From Negativicoccus succinicivorans (GTDB lineage Bacteria; Bacillota; Negativicutes; Veillonellales; Negativicoccaceae), in contig NZ_JACHHI010000002.1 in the NCBI RefSeq assembly GCF_014207605.1, positions 201,005-265,004 on the forward strand: a stretch of 64,000 nucleotides of DNA, read 5' to 3'. Below, piece by piece: positions 49,788 to 59,864 of this stretch (positions within the stretch are counted from its first letter, which is position 1; each line of letters opens with the position of its first letter). The notes beneath the pieces were generated by a model that did not search any database, was not told the origin of the DNA, and saw nothing but the letters and a program-made list of their open reading frames with translations. The translations under genes and the position numbers were made by a program.

Positions 49788-51449
49788 TTGCATATTGTCA
49801 GCATGGAAATTGAAAATTACCGTACTTTTCGCCACGTGCGGATGGTTTTTGACAGCACGCAAAATTATTTGGTGGGCTCGCATAATATCGGCAAAACCAA
49901 TTTTCTGAAAATACTTGAAACTTTACACGAGAAAACAGGCTTTGACGCGGATGATTTTCGCGATAAAGATAAACCGATTCGCGTGTTTATCGCTTTGCAG
50001 ATGGAGCATCGTCGCCAGCTGGTGATCAACGGGAAACCGCTTGACGACGCGGACGGACTGTTGCGGCTGGAGGTGTCGCAGGAACCCGGGGCGGAAACGT
50101 TCACCATGCGCAATCTCGAACATCATGAGGTGCTTCCCGAAGACTGGAAGCAATCCGTGCGCTATCTGACGCACTTGCCGACGGGCATGCAGCGCAACGA
50201 ACTCAGTGACGCGGCGCGCGCCGATTTGCGTGATATTTTAGGCCAATTCATCGCCGAAGAGGGCGAGCGTCTGCGTTCGATTCTGCACGATATGGCAAAA
50301 CATTCCGGCGCGGATGTCGCGGCGGTGGATCGCCTGTCCGATTCGCTGGATACCTGGGTGGATTATCTGACGGAGTCCGACGGTTCGGAACGCGACGCGG
50401 ACGATACGTTCCGCATGCTGATGCTGACGGGCTTTCAGATGTTGCGCGAATTGATGATGCTCAATGATGACCCGCGGGAACCGTTTCGGGATTATTTGAT
50501 TGTCGATGACAAAGGCCGCAAGTATCTGCCGCTCATTATCGGCATCGACGAGCCGGAAATTCACCAGCATCCGTATCGCCAGCGCACGTTGATTGAGTTT
50601 TACCGCGGCATTTTGGCGAATGAAAGTCCGCTGATGTGTGAACTCTTTCAGCGTTTTCTCGGCATTGACGGTTTGGAAGGACAGCTGTTCATCGTCACCA
50701 ACTCGACGGATTGCCTGATTGACGATTACCGCTATATTTTACGTCTGTACCGTGATGAGACGGGGGAAGTCCGCGCGGCCAACGGCGCGGAATTCAGCTT
50801 CGAGCCGGGGGTGGAAAAACACCTGATCATGCATTTTCCCGAAGTGAAAGAAGCGTTATTCGCCCGCTCGGTGCTGATTGTGGAAGGCGAGACGGAGTAC
50901 GGCGCGTTCGCCGGTTTCGCCAAAACGTTTGGTTACCATTTTGATTTTCTCGGTGTTTGTCTGGTTAACGCGCGCGGCGAGAGTTCGATTGTCAAGATCG
51001 CGCAGCTTTTTGAACGCTTTCATCTCGGCACGGTGTCGCTCTATGACAGAGACGTCAGGATGAAGACGCCGCGCGGTGAAAATATTTTCTTTACGGATGA
51101 AATTTGTCTGGAGTTGGATATCGTCGAGCATATCTCGCGGAAAAACAAATGGGAAGTATTGTACCAGGTCGTGCACGAATTAGCGGAAGGCGACGATTTC
51201 GTGTACAAGGACATGGTCAAGCGCGCCGTGAGCAAATGGAAACCGGATCCGAAACGCATGTTCCAGTCGCGCAAACTGAAAAGCATCGGAGGACGCGATG
51301 AAGAGGGTCGACGGTTTTACTATTTCGCGTGGTTTTACAGCAATAAAGGGGTGTTGGTCGGTCGCTTGCTGGCGCAATACCTGGATGAAGATTTGATCCC
51401 GCCCGCGTTTCGATATCCGATCGAACGAGCGGCGGAGTTGGCCAAATAA
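49788..51449 (+). CDS. OLD-family ATP-dependent endonuclease
   Basis: The 553-residue protein joins an ABC-type ATPase and a TOPRIM nuclease domain. GSHNIGKT (30-37) is Walker A, IGIDEPEIHQHPYRQ (about 262) is Walker B with the D-loop, VLIVEGETEYGAF (about 365) and SLYDRD give the TOPRIM Glu and Asp pair. OLD nucleases act against phage or in DNA repair. I choose the TTG at 49788 after GGGGAGGTGACGGGC. No UvrD-like helicase gene (GajB) is adjacent, so it is a stand-alone type. Base composition resembles the host. Confidence 0.85.
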   Translation: MHIVSMEIENYRTFRHVRMVFDSTQNYLVGSHNIGKTNFLKILETLHEKTGFDADDFRDKDKPIRVFIALQMEHRRQLVINGKPLDDADGLLRLEVSQEPGAETFTMRNLEHHEVLPEDWKQSVRYLTHLPTGMQRNELSDAARADLRDILGQFIAEEGERLRSILHDMAKHSGADVAAVDRLSDSLDTWVDYLTESDGSERDADDTFRMLMLTGFQMLRELMMLNDDPREPFRDYLIVDDKGRKYLPLIIGIDEPEIHQHPYRQRTLIEFYRGILANESPLMCELFQRFLGIDGLEGQLFIVTNSTDCLIDDYRYILRLYRDETGEVRAANGAEFSFEPGVEKHLIMHFPEVKEALFARSVLIVEGETEYGAFAGFAKTFGYHFDFLGVCLVNARGESSIVKIAQLFERFHLGTVSLYDRDVRMKTPRGENIFFTDEICLELDIVEHISRKNKWEVLYQVVHELAEGDDFVYKDMVKRAVSKWKPDPKRMFQSRKLKSIGGRDEEGRRFYYFAWFYSNKGVLVGRLLAQYLDEDLIPPAFRYPIERAAELAK

Positions 51450-51455
51450 ATGCAA

Positions 51456-51484
51456 TAAAAAAAGCGGCGCGAGCCGCTTTTTTC
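51456..51484. terminator. Bidirectional terminator after the OLD gene
   Basis: AAAGCGGC-GCGA-GCCGCTTT with A and T runs, between convergent genes. Confidence 0.9.
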
Positions 51485-51492
51485 GTGGGAAA

Positions 51493-52386
51493 TTATTGTA
51501 CCGTATTTTTCAGCGTGCCGATCCCGTCAATGGTGACTTCGACGGTGTCGCCCGCTTGCAAATAGCGCGGCGGCGTAAAGCCTTTGCCGACGCCGGCGGG
51601 CGTGCCCGTTAAAATGATATCGCCCGGGAGCAGGGTGACGCCTTGCGAAAGATCGGCAATCAGCTGCGCGACGGAAAAGAGCATTTCATCGGTTGTCGCC
51701 GCCTGACGCAATTCCCCATTGACTTTCGTGGTCAGATGGAACGGCTCGTCCGGCGTGCCAACCAAAATCGCGGGGCCGAGCGGACAACTGCCGTCAAGAC
51801 TTTTACCCAAGAACCATTGGCCGCGTTCGCTTTGCAGATCGCGCGCGGTAATATCGCAGGCGATCGTGTAACCGAACACGTGATCCAACGCCTGCGCGCT
51901 GTCGACCTGTTGCGTCGTCTGACCGATGATGACGGCCAGTTCGCCCTCGTAATCCAGCGCCTTTGTTACGTCGGCATGGCGCGGCAGAGGCGCTAAATGC
52001 GGCAACACGGTCGTTGTCGCTTTCGTGAAATACACGGGCGCCGACGGAAGCGGCGAGTCTTGTCCGGAAAATTCGCTGACATGCGCCGCGTAATTTTGGC
52101 TGACGCAAAACAGATTGCGGATCGGCAGAAGCGGCACGTCCCAAGTCACCTCGTCAAGGGCGAGCGGCGTCAGCGCGAGCGCTTCATTTTCTTCCTTTTG
52201 CGTGAGCGCGCTTTGTAAAATCACGAGACCTTCGGGACCGTTCGCCACCAATTCGGCGACGGTCGCGGGCAAGGGTATGAATAATGCTTCTTCCAATTCG
52301 GCGGCGCGCAAGATGTGGGCGCCGTCAGCGGTTATGATGCCCCATTCGGGCAAACCGAGGTAGGAAAAGCTGACAATTCGTAACAT
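51493..52386 (-). CDS. Fumarylacetoacetate hydrolase-family protein
   Basis: The 297-residue protein has the FAH core: LFCVSQNYAAHV, KALDYEGELAVIIGQ with metal-binding Glu residues (about 140), GYTIACDITARDLQ, GKSLDGSCPLGPAIL and ILTGTPAGVGKG. Members are acylpyruvate hydrolases, oxaloacetate decarboxylases or hydratases of ring-fission products. The substrate is open. AAAGGATGATACT precedes the start. Confidence 0.9.
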   Translation of the reverse strand: MLRIVSFSYLGLPEWGIITADGAHILRAAELEEALFIPLPATVAELVANGPEGLVILQSALTQKEENEALALTPLALDEVTWDVPLLPIRNLFCVSQNYAAHVSEFSGQDSPLPSAPVYFTKATTTVLPHLAPLPRHADVTKALDYEGELAVIIGQTTQQVDSAQALDHVFGYTIACDITARDLQSERGQWFLGKSLDGSCPLGPAILVGTPDEPFHLTTKVNGELRQAATTDEMLFSVAQLIADLSQGVTLLPGDIILTGTPAGVGKGFTPPRYLQAGDTVEVTIDGIGTLKNTVQ

Positions 52387-52509
52387 AGTATCATCCTTTC
52401 TGTACGCTGATTATACCACGGCGCAGATCGGCAAAGAGTGTGGTAAAATAAAAGATACATATAAGAACGTAACAACGGCAAACGGAGCGTTTGTCGGCAG
52501 GAGGAGATT

Positions 52510-54216
52510 ATGACGGAGACGAAGACGCCGGAAGTGGCCAGCAGCAATTTTATCGAAACGGAAATCAATGCGGATATCGCGAAAAATGTGTATACCGATA
52601 ATCGGGTGCATACGCGGTTTCCGCCGGAACCGAACGGATATTTGCATATCGGTCACGCGAAAAGCATTTGCTTGAATTTCGGCTTGGGAGAAAAATATCA
52701 GGGTAAAACCAACTTGCGTTTTGACGATACGAATCCGACCAAAGAAGATGTGGAGTACGTCGAATCGATCGAAGAAGACGTGCATTGGCTCGGTTTCCAT
52801 TGGGACGGTGAAGTGCGTTTCGCCTCGGATTATTTTCCGCAAATGTACGAATACGCCGTGCAGCTGATCCGCGAAGGCAAAGCGTACGTGGACGATCTTT
52901 CGGGCGATGAAATCCGCGAGTACCGCGGCGATTTCAATACGCCGGGCAAGGAAAGTCCGTATCGTAACCGCCCGATCGAAGAAAACCTGCGTTTATTTGA
53001 GGAAATGAAAGAGGGGCGCTACGCCGACGGCGAAAAAGTATTGCGCGCCAAAATCGACATGGCGTCGCCGAATCTCGTGATGCGGGATCCCGTGCTGTAT
53101 CGGATTTTGCACGTGCCGCATCATCGCACCGGCGATACCTGGTGCATCTATCCGATGTACGATTTCGCGCATCCGGTATCGGACGCGATTGAACGGATCA
53201 CGCATTCGGTCTGCACGCTGGAATTTGAAGCGCATCGTCCGCTCTATAACTGGGTCTTGGAAAGCTGGTCGGATCCGGAGCATCCGCGGCAGATTGAATT
53301 CGCCCGCCTGAATGTCACCACGATGATTACCAGCAAACGCAAATTGCGTCGGCTGGTGGAAGAACACATCGTCAGCGGCTGGGACGATCCGCGCATGCCG
53401 ACGATTTCGGGAATTCGCCGCCGCGGTTACACGCCGGAAGCGCTGCGGGATTTCTGCGATCGCATCGGGGTCGCGAAAAACGACAGCTTGGTGGATATCA
53501 GTCTGCTTGAATTTTGCATTCGCGAAGATTTGAAAAATAAAGCGCCGCGCCTGATGACGGTGCTCGATCCGTTGAAAATTACGCTCGTCAATTATCCGGA
53601 AGGGCAAACAGAAGAACTGCCGATCGCCAATAACCAGGACGCGCCGGACATGGGCGAACGCATGGTTCCGTTTTCACGAGAATTGTATATCGAACGGGCC
53701 GATTTTATGGAAGAACCGGTGAAAAAATTCTTCCGTCTGGCGCCGGGCCGCGAAGTGCGTTTGCGCAACGCTTACATTATTCGCTGTGAAGAAGTCGTCA
53801 AAGATGAAAACGGCGAAATCATTGAATTGAAATGTACTTATGATCCGGACTCCAAGAGCGGCTCGCCCGGCAGCAACCGCAAGGTGAAAGGCGTCGTGCA
53901 TTGGGTAGAAAGGCATACGGCGGTACCTGTCGAAGCCCGTTTGTATGATTATCTCTTCCCGGAAGATGATACCGATGACGGACGCGATTTCGTCGAGAAA
54001 GCCAATCCGGATTCGTTGGTCGTCAAACAAGCGGTCGCGGAGCCCGCGATTTTGGATTATCCCGTGGGAACGCGTTTCCAATTCATTCGCCAGGGGTACT
54101 TTGTCATTGATCCGGATACGACCGAAGAGCATCTCGTCGTGAATCGCATTGTCGGTTTGCGCGATACTTGGGCGAAATTGCAAAAACAAAAAGAAAAAGA
54201 AAAGCAGGCCAAGTAA
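52510..54216 (+). CDS. glnS: Glutamine-tRNA ligase
   Basis: GlnRS charges tRNA-Gln directly. The 568-residue class I enzyme has RFPPEPNGYLHIGHAKSI (HIGH) and TTMITSKRKL (MSK-type motif, about residue 273), with DPRMPTISGIRRRGYTPEAL in between the catalytic and anticodon domains. GGAGGAG precedes the ATG. Direct GlnRS is of limited distribution among Firmicutes. Confidence 0.97.
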   Translation: MTETKTPEVASSNFIETEINADIAKNVYTDNRVHTRFPPEPNGYLHIGHAKSICLNFGLGEKYQGKTNLRFDDTNPTKEDVEYVESIEEDVHWLGFHWDGEVRFASDYFPQMYEYAVQLIREGKAYVDDLSGDEIREYRGDFNTPGKESPYRNRPIEENLRLFEEMKEGRYADGEKVLRAKIDMASPNLVMRDPVLYRILHVPHHRTGDTWCIYPMYDFAHPVSDAIERITHSVCTLEFEAHRPLYNWVLESWSDPEHPRQIEFARLNVTTMITSKRKLRRLVEEHIVSGWDDPRMPTISGIRRRGYTPEALRDFCDRIGVAKNDSLVDISLLEFCIREDLKNKAPRLMTVLDPLKITLVNYPEGQTEELPIANNQDAPDMGERMVPFSRELYIERADFMEEPVKKFFRLAPGREVRLRNAYIIRCEEVVKDENGEIIELKCTYDPDSKSGSPGSNRKVKGVVHWVERHTAVPVEARLYDYLFPEDDTDDGRDFVEKANPDSLVVKQAVAEPAILDYPVGTRFQFIRQGYFVIDPDTTEEHLVVNRIVGLRDTWAKLQKQKEKEKQAK

Positions 54217-54229
54217 GAAGGGAGACGTC

Positions 54230-54964
54230 ATGAAACAATTATGGATCGCCGCCGCGCTTGCCGTGCTCGTTTCGGGATATACGGCTCTGGCCGCGGACGC
54301 GGTTGTGCCGTCGCTGGGGAAATGGACCCTTCCCGCAGACACGACGCAGGTGGCGGGAGAAGTATCGGTGCGCGGGACAAATGGCGCGCCGAAAATCTCC
54401 GCTTTTTACCAAGACCAAGGATTTAAAAACGGCCATTACTACCTGCTGGTACGACAGAATCAGGCCGCTTTCGCATATGCGGCGCTCGCGGTGATTCCGC
54501 AGGAACGAGCGGTGACGCCGCGGTATGATCGGACGCGTTCGGTGTATCGCCCCGTACAGAAGGAGCGTGGTGCATATTACCAAGTTCCGGAGCAAAAGGA
54601 TCTGTTGGCGGAGGCGCGCAACCGTGGCGTGTATCATCGCGACGCGAAAAATGATCGCTTGCAACGGCACGCCATGACGTCAAAAATGACGCTCGATGAA
54701 GCGGCAGCGTACTGGAACCGCGAAGTCATTCCCGCGATTCCGAACCGCGCTGAAACCGTCGAATTCATGCCGACCAAAGGCAATCGAATCTACACGGCGA
54801 CATGGACGACCAGTCAAATGGAAAAGGGCATTCTTTACCGCGAGATCACCCATGCCGAACTTTTGAAGAAAAACGGCCAAGTATACGCGGTGTTAGTCAG
54901 CGCCGATGATCGTCAAAGAGAATGGCTCACCCGGCTGACGCAGGCGCTTGGCGCGTGGCATTGA
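54230..54964 (+). CDS. Exported protein of unknown function
   Basis: The 244-residue protein has a signal peptide (KQLWIAAALAVLVSGYTALA, cleavage likely after ALA-A near residue 22) and then a soluble region with no family that I recognise. The C-terminal half (MPTKGNRIYTATWTTSQMEK onward) has a mixed alpha/beta pattern and may bind a ligand. GAAGGGAGACGTC precedes the ATG. It lies 13 bases after glnS and is probably co-transcribed. Confidence 0.75.
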   Translation: MKQLWIAAALAVLVSGYTALAADAVVPSLGKWTLPADTTQVAGEVSVRGTNGAPKISAFYQDQGFKNGHYYLLVRQNQAAFAYAALAVIPQERAVTPRYDRTRSVYRPVQKERGAYYQVPEQKDLLAEARNRGVYHRDAKNDRLQRHAMTSKMTLDEAAAYWNREVIPAIPNRAETVEFMPTKGNRIYTATWTTSQMEKGILYREITHAELLKKNGQVYAVLVSADDRQREWLTRLTQALGAWH

Positions 54965-54970
54965 TTCGGA

Positions 54971-54999
54971 TTGACAAGGGCATGTACTATCGTTATGAT
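54971..54999 (+). promoter_or_regulatory. Promoter of the flavodoxin genes
   Basis: TTGACA, exact 17-base spacer, TATGAT. Confidence 0.7.
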
Positions 55000-55046
55000 A
55001 GGCGTAGTAAAGAAACATATATCTGGCATCTTAGAGGAGGCATATT

Positions 55047-55475
55047 ATGGCTAATATAGCAATTGTGTATTGGACAGGATCCGGCAACACCGAAGCGATG
55101 GCGAATGCGATCGACGAAGGCGCCAAAGCGGCGGGCGCGGAAACGCAACTTTCTTTCGTGACCGACGTTACCGCGGACGATATTGCCGCATTTGATTATA
55201 TTGCGCTCGGCTGCCCGGCCATGGGTTCGGAACAGCTCGAAGAATACGATTTTGAACCGTTTTATGAAGAACTTGCCGGACATCTCGCCGGCAAAAAAGT
55301 AGCGCTTTTCGGTTCGTATGCATGGAACGACGGCCAGTGGATGGACGACTGGGCCGGTCGTGTTGCCGAAACCGGCGCGGACATTGTCGCGGATCCGGTC
55401 AAAGCGTACGCGTACCCCGATGATGACGCGCTTGAAGCTTGCCGCCAACTCGGCGCAGCGTTAGCGAACGCCTAA
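55047..55475 (+). CDS. Flavodoxin (short chain)
   Basis: The 142-residue FMN electron carrier has IVYWTGSGNTEAMANAI, the phosphate-binding loop, and LGCPAMGSEQLEE, VALFGSYAWNDGQWMDDW, the flavin-stacking loops. It can replace ferredoxin under iron shortage. AGAGGAGG precedes the ATG. A paralogue follows after a hairpin. Confidence 0.95.
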   Translation: MANIAIVYWTGSGNTEAMANAIDEGAKAAGAETQLSFVTDVTADDIAAFDYIALGCPAMGSEQLEEYDFEPFYEELAGHLAGKKVALFGSYAWNDGQWMDDWAGRVAETGADIVADPVKAYAYPDDDALEACRQLGAALANA

Positions 55476-55479
55476 ACCG

Positions 55480-55506
55480 AACGCCACGTTTACGTGGCGT
55501 TTTTCT
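55480..55506 (+). terminator. Terminator or attenuator between the two flavodoxin genes
   Basis: AACGCCACG-TTTA-CGTGGCGTT followed by T4-C. Read-through would express the second flavodoxin; no separate promoter is seen for it. Confidence 0.75.
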
Positions 55507-55523
55507 ATCTGAGGAGGGAACGT

Positions 55524-55949
55524 ATGAAAGTCGCTGTCATTTATTGGACGAACACCGGTAATACGGAACAGATGGCGGAAGAGATCGCACTCGGCGCACG
55601 GGATGCCAGCGCCGACATTACCCTGACCGCATATGCGGACACCACGCCCGCCGAAGCATTGCAAGCGGATCAGCTGATTTTGGGTTGCCCCGCCATGGGT
55701 ATCGAGGAATTGGAGGACGGGGAAGTCGTACCGTTCATGCAGGAACTCTATCCGCAACTCGCCGGTAAACGGGTCGCTGTTTTCGGTTCGTGCGGCTGGT
55801 CGCACGGGGAATGGTTGACCAAGTGGGTGCAGGAACTCAGCGATGCCGGCGCAGAGGTTGTCGCTCCGCCATTGTCCTGCCAAGGTACGCCGGATGATGA
55901 GGCACTGGCCTCTTGTCGCAAGTTGGGACAAGAGCTCGCTCAAAAATAA
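55524..55949 (+). CDS. Flavodoxin (short chain), second copy
   Basis: The 141-residue paralogue has VIYWTNTGNTEQMAEEIALG and LGCPAMGIEELEDGE, VAVFGSCGWSHGEWLTKW. It differs from the first copy in the FMN loop residues (Ser-Gly to Asn-Thr), which may change its redox potential. The ATG at 55524 follows GAGGAGGGAACGT. Confidence 0.95.
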   Translation: MKVAVIYWTNTGNTEQMAEEIALGARDASADITLTAYADTTPAEALQADQLILGCPAMGIEELEDGEVVPFMQELYPQLAGKRVAVFGSCGWSHGEWLTKWVQELSDAGAEVVAPPLSCQGTPDDEALASCRKLGQELAQK

Positions 55950-55952
55950 AAC

Positions 55953-55981
55953 TGAAAAAGTCGCCAACGGCGACTTTTTTA
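55953..55981 (+). terminator. Terminator after the flavodoxin genes
   Basis: AAAGTCGCC-AAC-GGCGACTTT followed by a T run. Confidence 0.85.
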
Positions 55982-56065
55982 GATAGCCGATATCGCCAAC
56001 GGATAAATATCGTAAAATTTGTCCGCGCGGCACGGGCAGAAAATGTGAGTAAAGTGCTCTCGGTA

Positions 56066-56074
56066 TGCTATAAT
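56066..56074 (+). promoter_or_regulatory. Extended -10 promoter of the tautomerase-guaB operon
   Basis: TGCTATAAT (TGn extension of a consensus -10 box), 46 bases upstream of the first start. Confidence 0.5.
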
Positions 56075-56119
56075 AGATAAAATATAGAAGAAAACAAATT
56101 AACGATACGGAGGAATCTT

Positions 56120-57783
<1,664 letters not shown>

Positions 57784-57793
57784 GGTGCCTTCC

Positions 57794-58534
57794 ATGCAGT
57801 GGGAACGGCATTCGATTCTGGGCGTTGCCATTGACGCCCTCACACTCGAAACCGCTGTCGCGCAGGTGGACACTTGGCTCGCGCAAAAGGAAACGAAATT
57901 TATCGCCACCGCGAATGCGGAAATGGTCATGCGCGCGTATAAAGATCCCGCGTTCGGTCAGGTATTGGCCGCGGCGGATATGGTGCTCGCGGACGGGGCG
58001 GGAATTGTTTGGGCCGGTGAACAGCTTCATAAGCATTTTCCGGCACGCGTAGCGGGTATTGATTTTATGACCGCGCTCGTGGAACGTGCGGCGCAAACGG
58101 GAACCAAGATGTATTTCTTCGGCGGTGCGCCCGACGTCGCCGCCGAAGCGGCGCAGCGGCTGGAAAGCCGTTTCGGCACGCTGCCGATTGTCGGCGTGCG
58201 GGACGGCTATTTTTCCGCGTCGGAAAATGACGCGATTGCCGCCGACATTCGGGAAAGCGGCGCGCAGCTTTTATTTGCGGGCCTCGGCGTTCCGAAGCAG
58301 GAGTATTGGCTGACGCGGATGCGGCCGCAATTGCCGGGCATTGTATCGCTCGGTGTGGGCGGTTCTTTTGACGTGCTTTCCGGTCGATTAAAACGGGCGC
58401 CGCTTTTCTGGCAAAAAAATCGCTTGGAATGGTTGTATCGTTTGGCTCTTCAACCGTCCCGGTTACGGCGGATGGGAGCGTTGCCGCAATTTATGTGGCA
58501 GGTGAAACGTTCCGCCAACCGAAGGAGGAAATAA
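57794..58534 (+). CDS. WecG/TagA/CpsF glycosyltransferase (GT26)
   Basis: The 246-residue enzyme has IATANAEMVMRAYKDPAFG, VLADGAGIVWAG and YFFGGAPDVA, AGLGVPKQEYWL, all characteristic of GT26, which adds N-acetylmannosamine or a similar sugar to a polyprenyl-linked acceptor. The ATG at 57794 has TAAGGTG 7 bases before; a GTG at 57785 overlaps that site. It starts a run of envelope genes ending in surE. Confidence 0.92.
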   Translation: MQWERHSILGVAIDALTLETAVAQVDTWLAQKETKFIATANAEMVMRAYKDPAFGQVLAAADMVLADGAGIVWAGEQLHKHFPARVAGIDFMTALVERAAQTGTKMYFFGGAPDVAAEAAQRLESRFGTLPIVGVRDGYFSASENDAIAADIRESGAQLLFAGLGVPKQEYWLTRMRPQLPGIVSLGVGGSFDVLSGRLKRAPLFWQKNRLEWLYRLALQPSRLRRMGALPQFMWQVKRSANRRRK

Positions 58535-58536
58535 TA

Positions 58537-59178
58537 TTGTCACAGATCACGATCGTGAAAGAAGGCTATCCCTTTATAGGGGGAGCTCTTTTCGTCGCGC
58601 TCCTGACAGGGTTGCTGATATCATGGCACTGGGCCTTGTTGCCTTTTCTATTTGCGCTTTTTTTCACCTTCTTCTTTCGTTCGCCCCGGCGGAATGTGCC
58701 GCGTGACCCCGACGTGCTTGTGTCACCGGCCGACGGCACCGTGATGCGGGTCGAAGAAGTAGAGGAAGAGTTGTTTTTGGGTGCGCCCTGTTATAAAGTT
58801 ACGATTTTTTTATCCGTATTTGATGTGCATGTCAATCGCAGTCCGATGGCGGGTGATATTACGTTTCGTCAATACACCTGCGGCGGTTTTCGCCCCGCGT
58901 TTCAAAAAAGTGTAGGTTATGAAAACGAACGCCACACGATCGGTCTTGAAAACGAACGAATTTCGATTGTCGTTACGCAGATTGCGGGCCTTTTGGCGCG
59001 CCGCATCGTGTCCTGGAAAAAACTGGGCGATCGGTTGGGTAAAGGCGAGTTATACGGAATGATCAAGTTCGGTTCGTGCACGGAAGTGTTTATGCCGAAA
59101 AATGTGGCTGTTTGCGTAAAAAAAGGGGATCGTGTGCGCGGCGGCGAAACTGTTATCGGGAGAATAGTAGATGCGTAA
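58537..59178 (+). CDS. psd: Phosphatidylserine decarboxylase proenzyme
   Basis: Psd forms phosphatidylethanolamine from phosphatidylserine. The 213-residue short form has two N-terminal helices, VSPADGTVM, FDVHVNRSP, and the self-cleavage site near the C-terminus in MIKFGSCTEVF (Gly-Ser gives the pyruvoyl group). I use the TTG at 58537, after GAAGGAGGAAATAATA; the upstream ATG is inside the glycosyltransferase gene. It overlaps pssA by 8 bases. Confidence 0.92.
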   Translation: MSQITIVKEGYPFIGGALFVALLTGLLISWHWALLPFLFALFFTFFFRSPRRNVPRDPDVLVSPADGTVMRVEEVEEELFLGAPCYKVTIFLSVFDVHVNRSPMAGDITFRQYTCGGFRPAFQKSVGYENERHTIGLENERISIVVTQIAGLLARRIVSWKKLGDRLGKGELYGMIKFGSCTEVFMPKNVAVCVKKGDRVRGGETVIGRIVDA

Positions 59179-59863
59179 AGAATGGATACCGAATCTTTTT
59201 ACGGCTTTAAATATTGCCATGGGAACACTGTCCTTGATGTTTACCGTGCAGGGAAATTTCGACGCGGCCGCCTGGGCGATTTTGCTCGCGGCGGTGGCGG
59301 ACGGTTTGGACGGACGGGTGGCTCGCGCGTTTGGCGTGGCCGGAGATTTCGGTAAAGAGTTGGACTCATTATGCGATGTGGTATCGTTCGGTGTAGCGCC
59401 GGCGGTTTTGCTCTATACTTGGCAAATGGCGCTCATGCCGCTCGGTTTGGGCGCGATGGCCGCTATGCTTTTAGCGGTCTGCGGCGCGATGCGCTTAGCT
59501 CGCTTCAATATTAATACGGATGTGGTGCACGGCTTTTTCATGGGGATGCCGATCCCGACGACGGGATGTTTGGCGGCGACCTATGTGTTGTCGGATGCGC
59601 CGTTACCGGTGTATCTTACCTGGGTGCTGACATTGGTATTGGCATGGGTGATGGTCAGCGAAATGCATTACCCGGATTTTAAAGGTAAAGCCGCCGATCC
59701 GGTGCAGAAAAAAGCGCTGGCGGCCGTGGTCGTCATCGGCTTGCTCTTGCTGTTCGACGAACCGTCACGCTGGGCGTTTGTATTCTTTTTTATGTACTTC
59801 TTATTCGGCATTTTAAATACAATTTGGAATCGATTGGATCGATCCGGCGGAAGGAGAGCGTAG
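59171..59863 (+). CDS. pssA: CDP-diacylglycerol-serine O-phosphatidyltransferase
   Basis: PssA supplies the substrate of Psd. The 230-residue membrane enzyme has NLFTALNIAMGTLSL and the CDP-alcohol phosphotransferase motif starting at DGLDGRVARAFG and ending with ELDSLCDVVSFG, with the required Asp and Arg residues. About six further helices follow. Confidence 0.95.
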   Translation: MRKEWIPNLFTALNIAMGTLSLMFTVQGNFDAAAWAILLAAVADGLDGRVARAFGVAGDFGKELDSLCDVVSFGVAPAVLLYTWQMALMPLGLGAMAAMLLAVCGAMRLARFNINTDVVHGFFMGMPIPTTGCLAATYVLSDAPLPVYLTWVLTLVLAWVMVSEMHYPDFKGKAADPVQKKALAAVVVIGLLLLFDEPSRWAFVFFFMYFLFGILNTIWNRLDRSGGRRA

Positions 59864-59864
59864 T

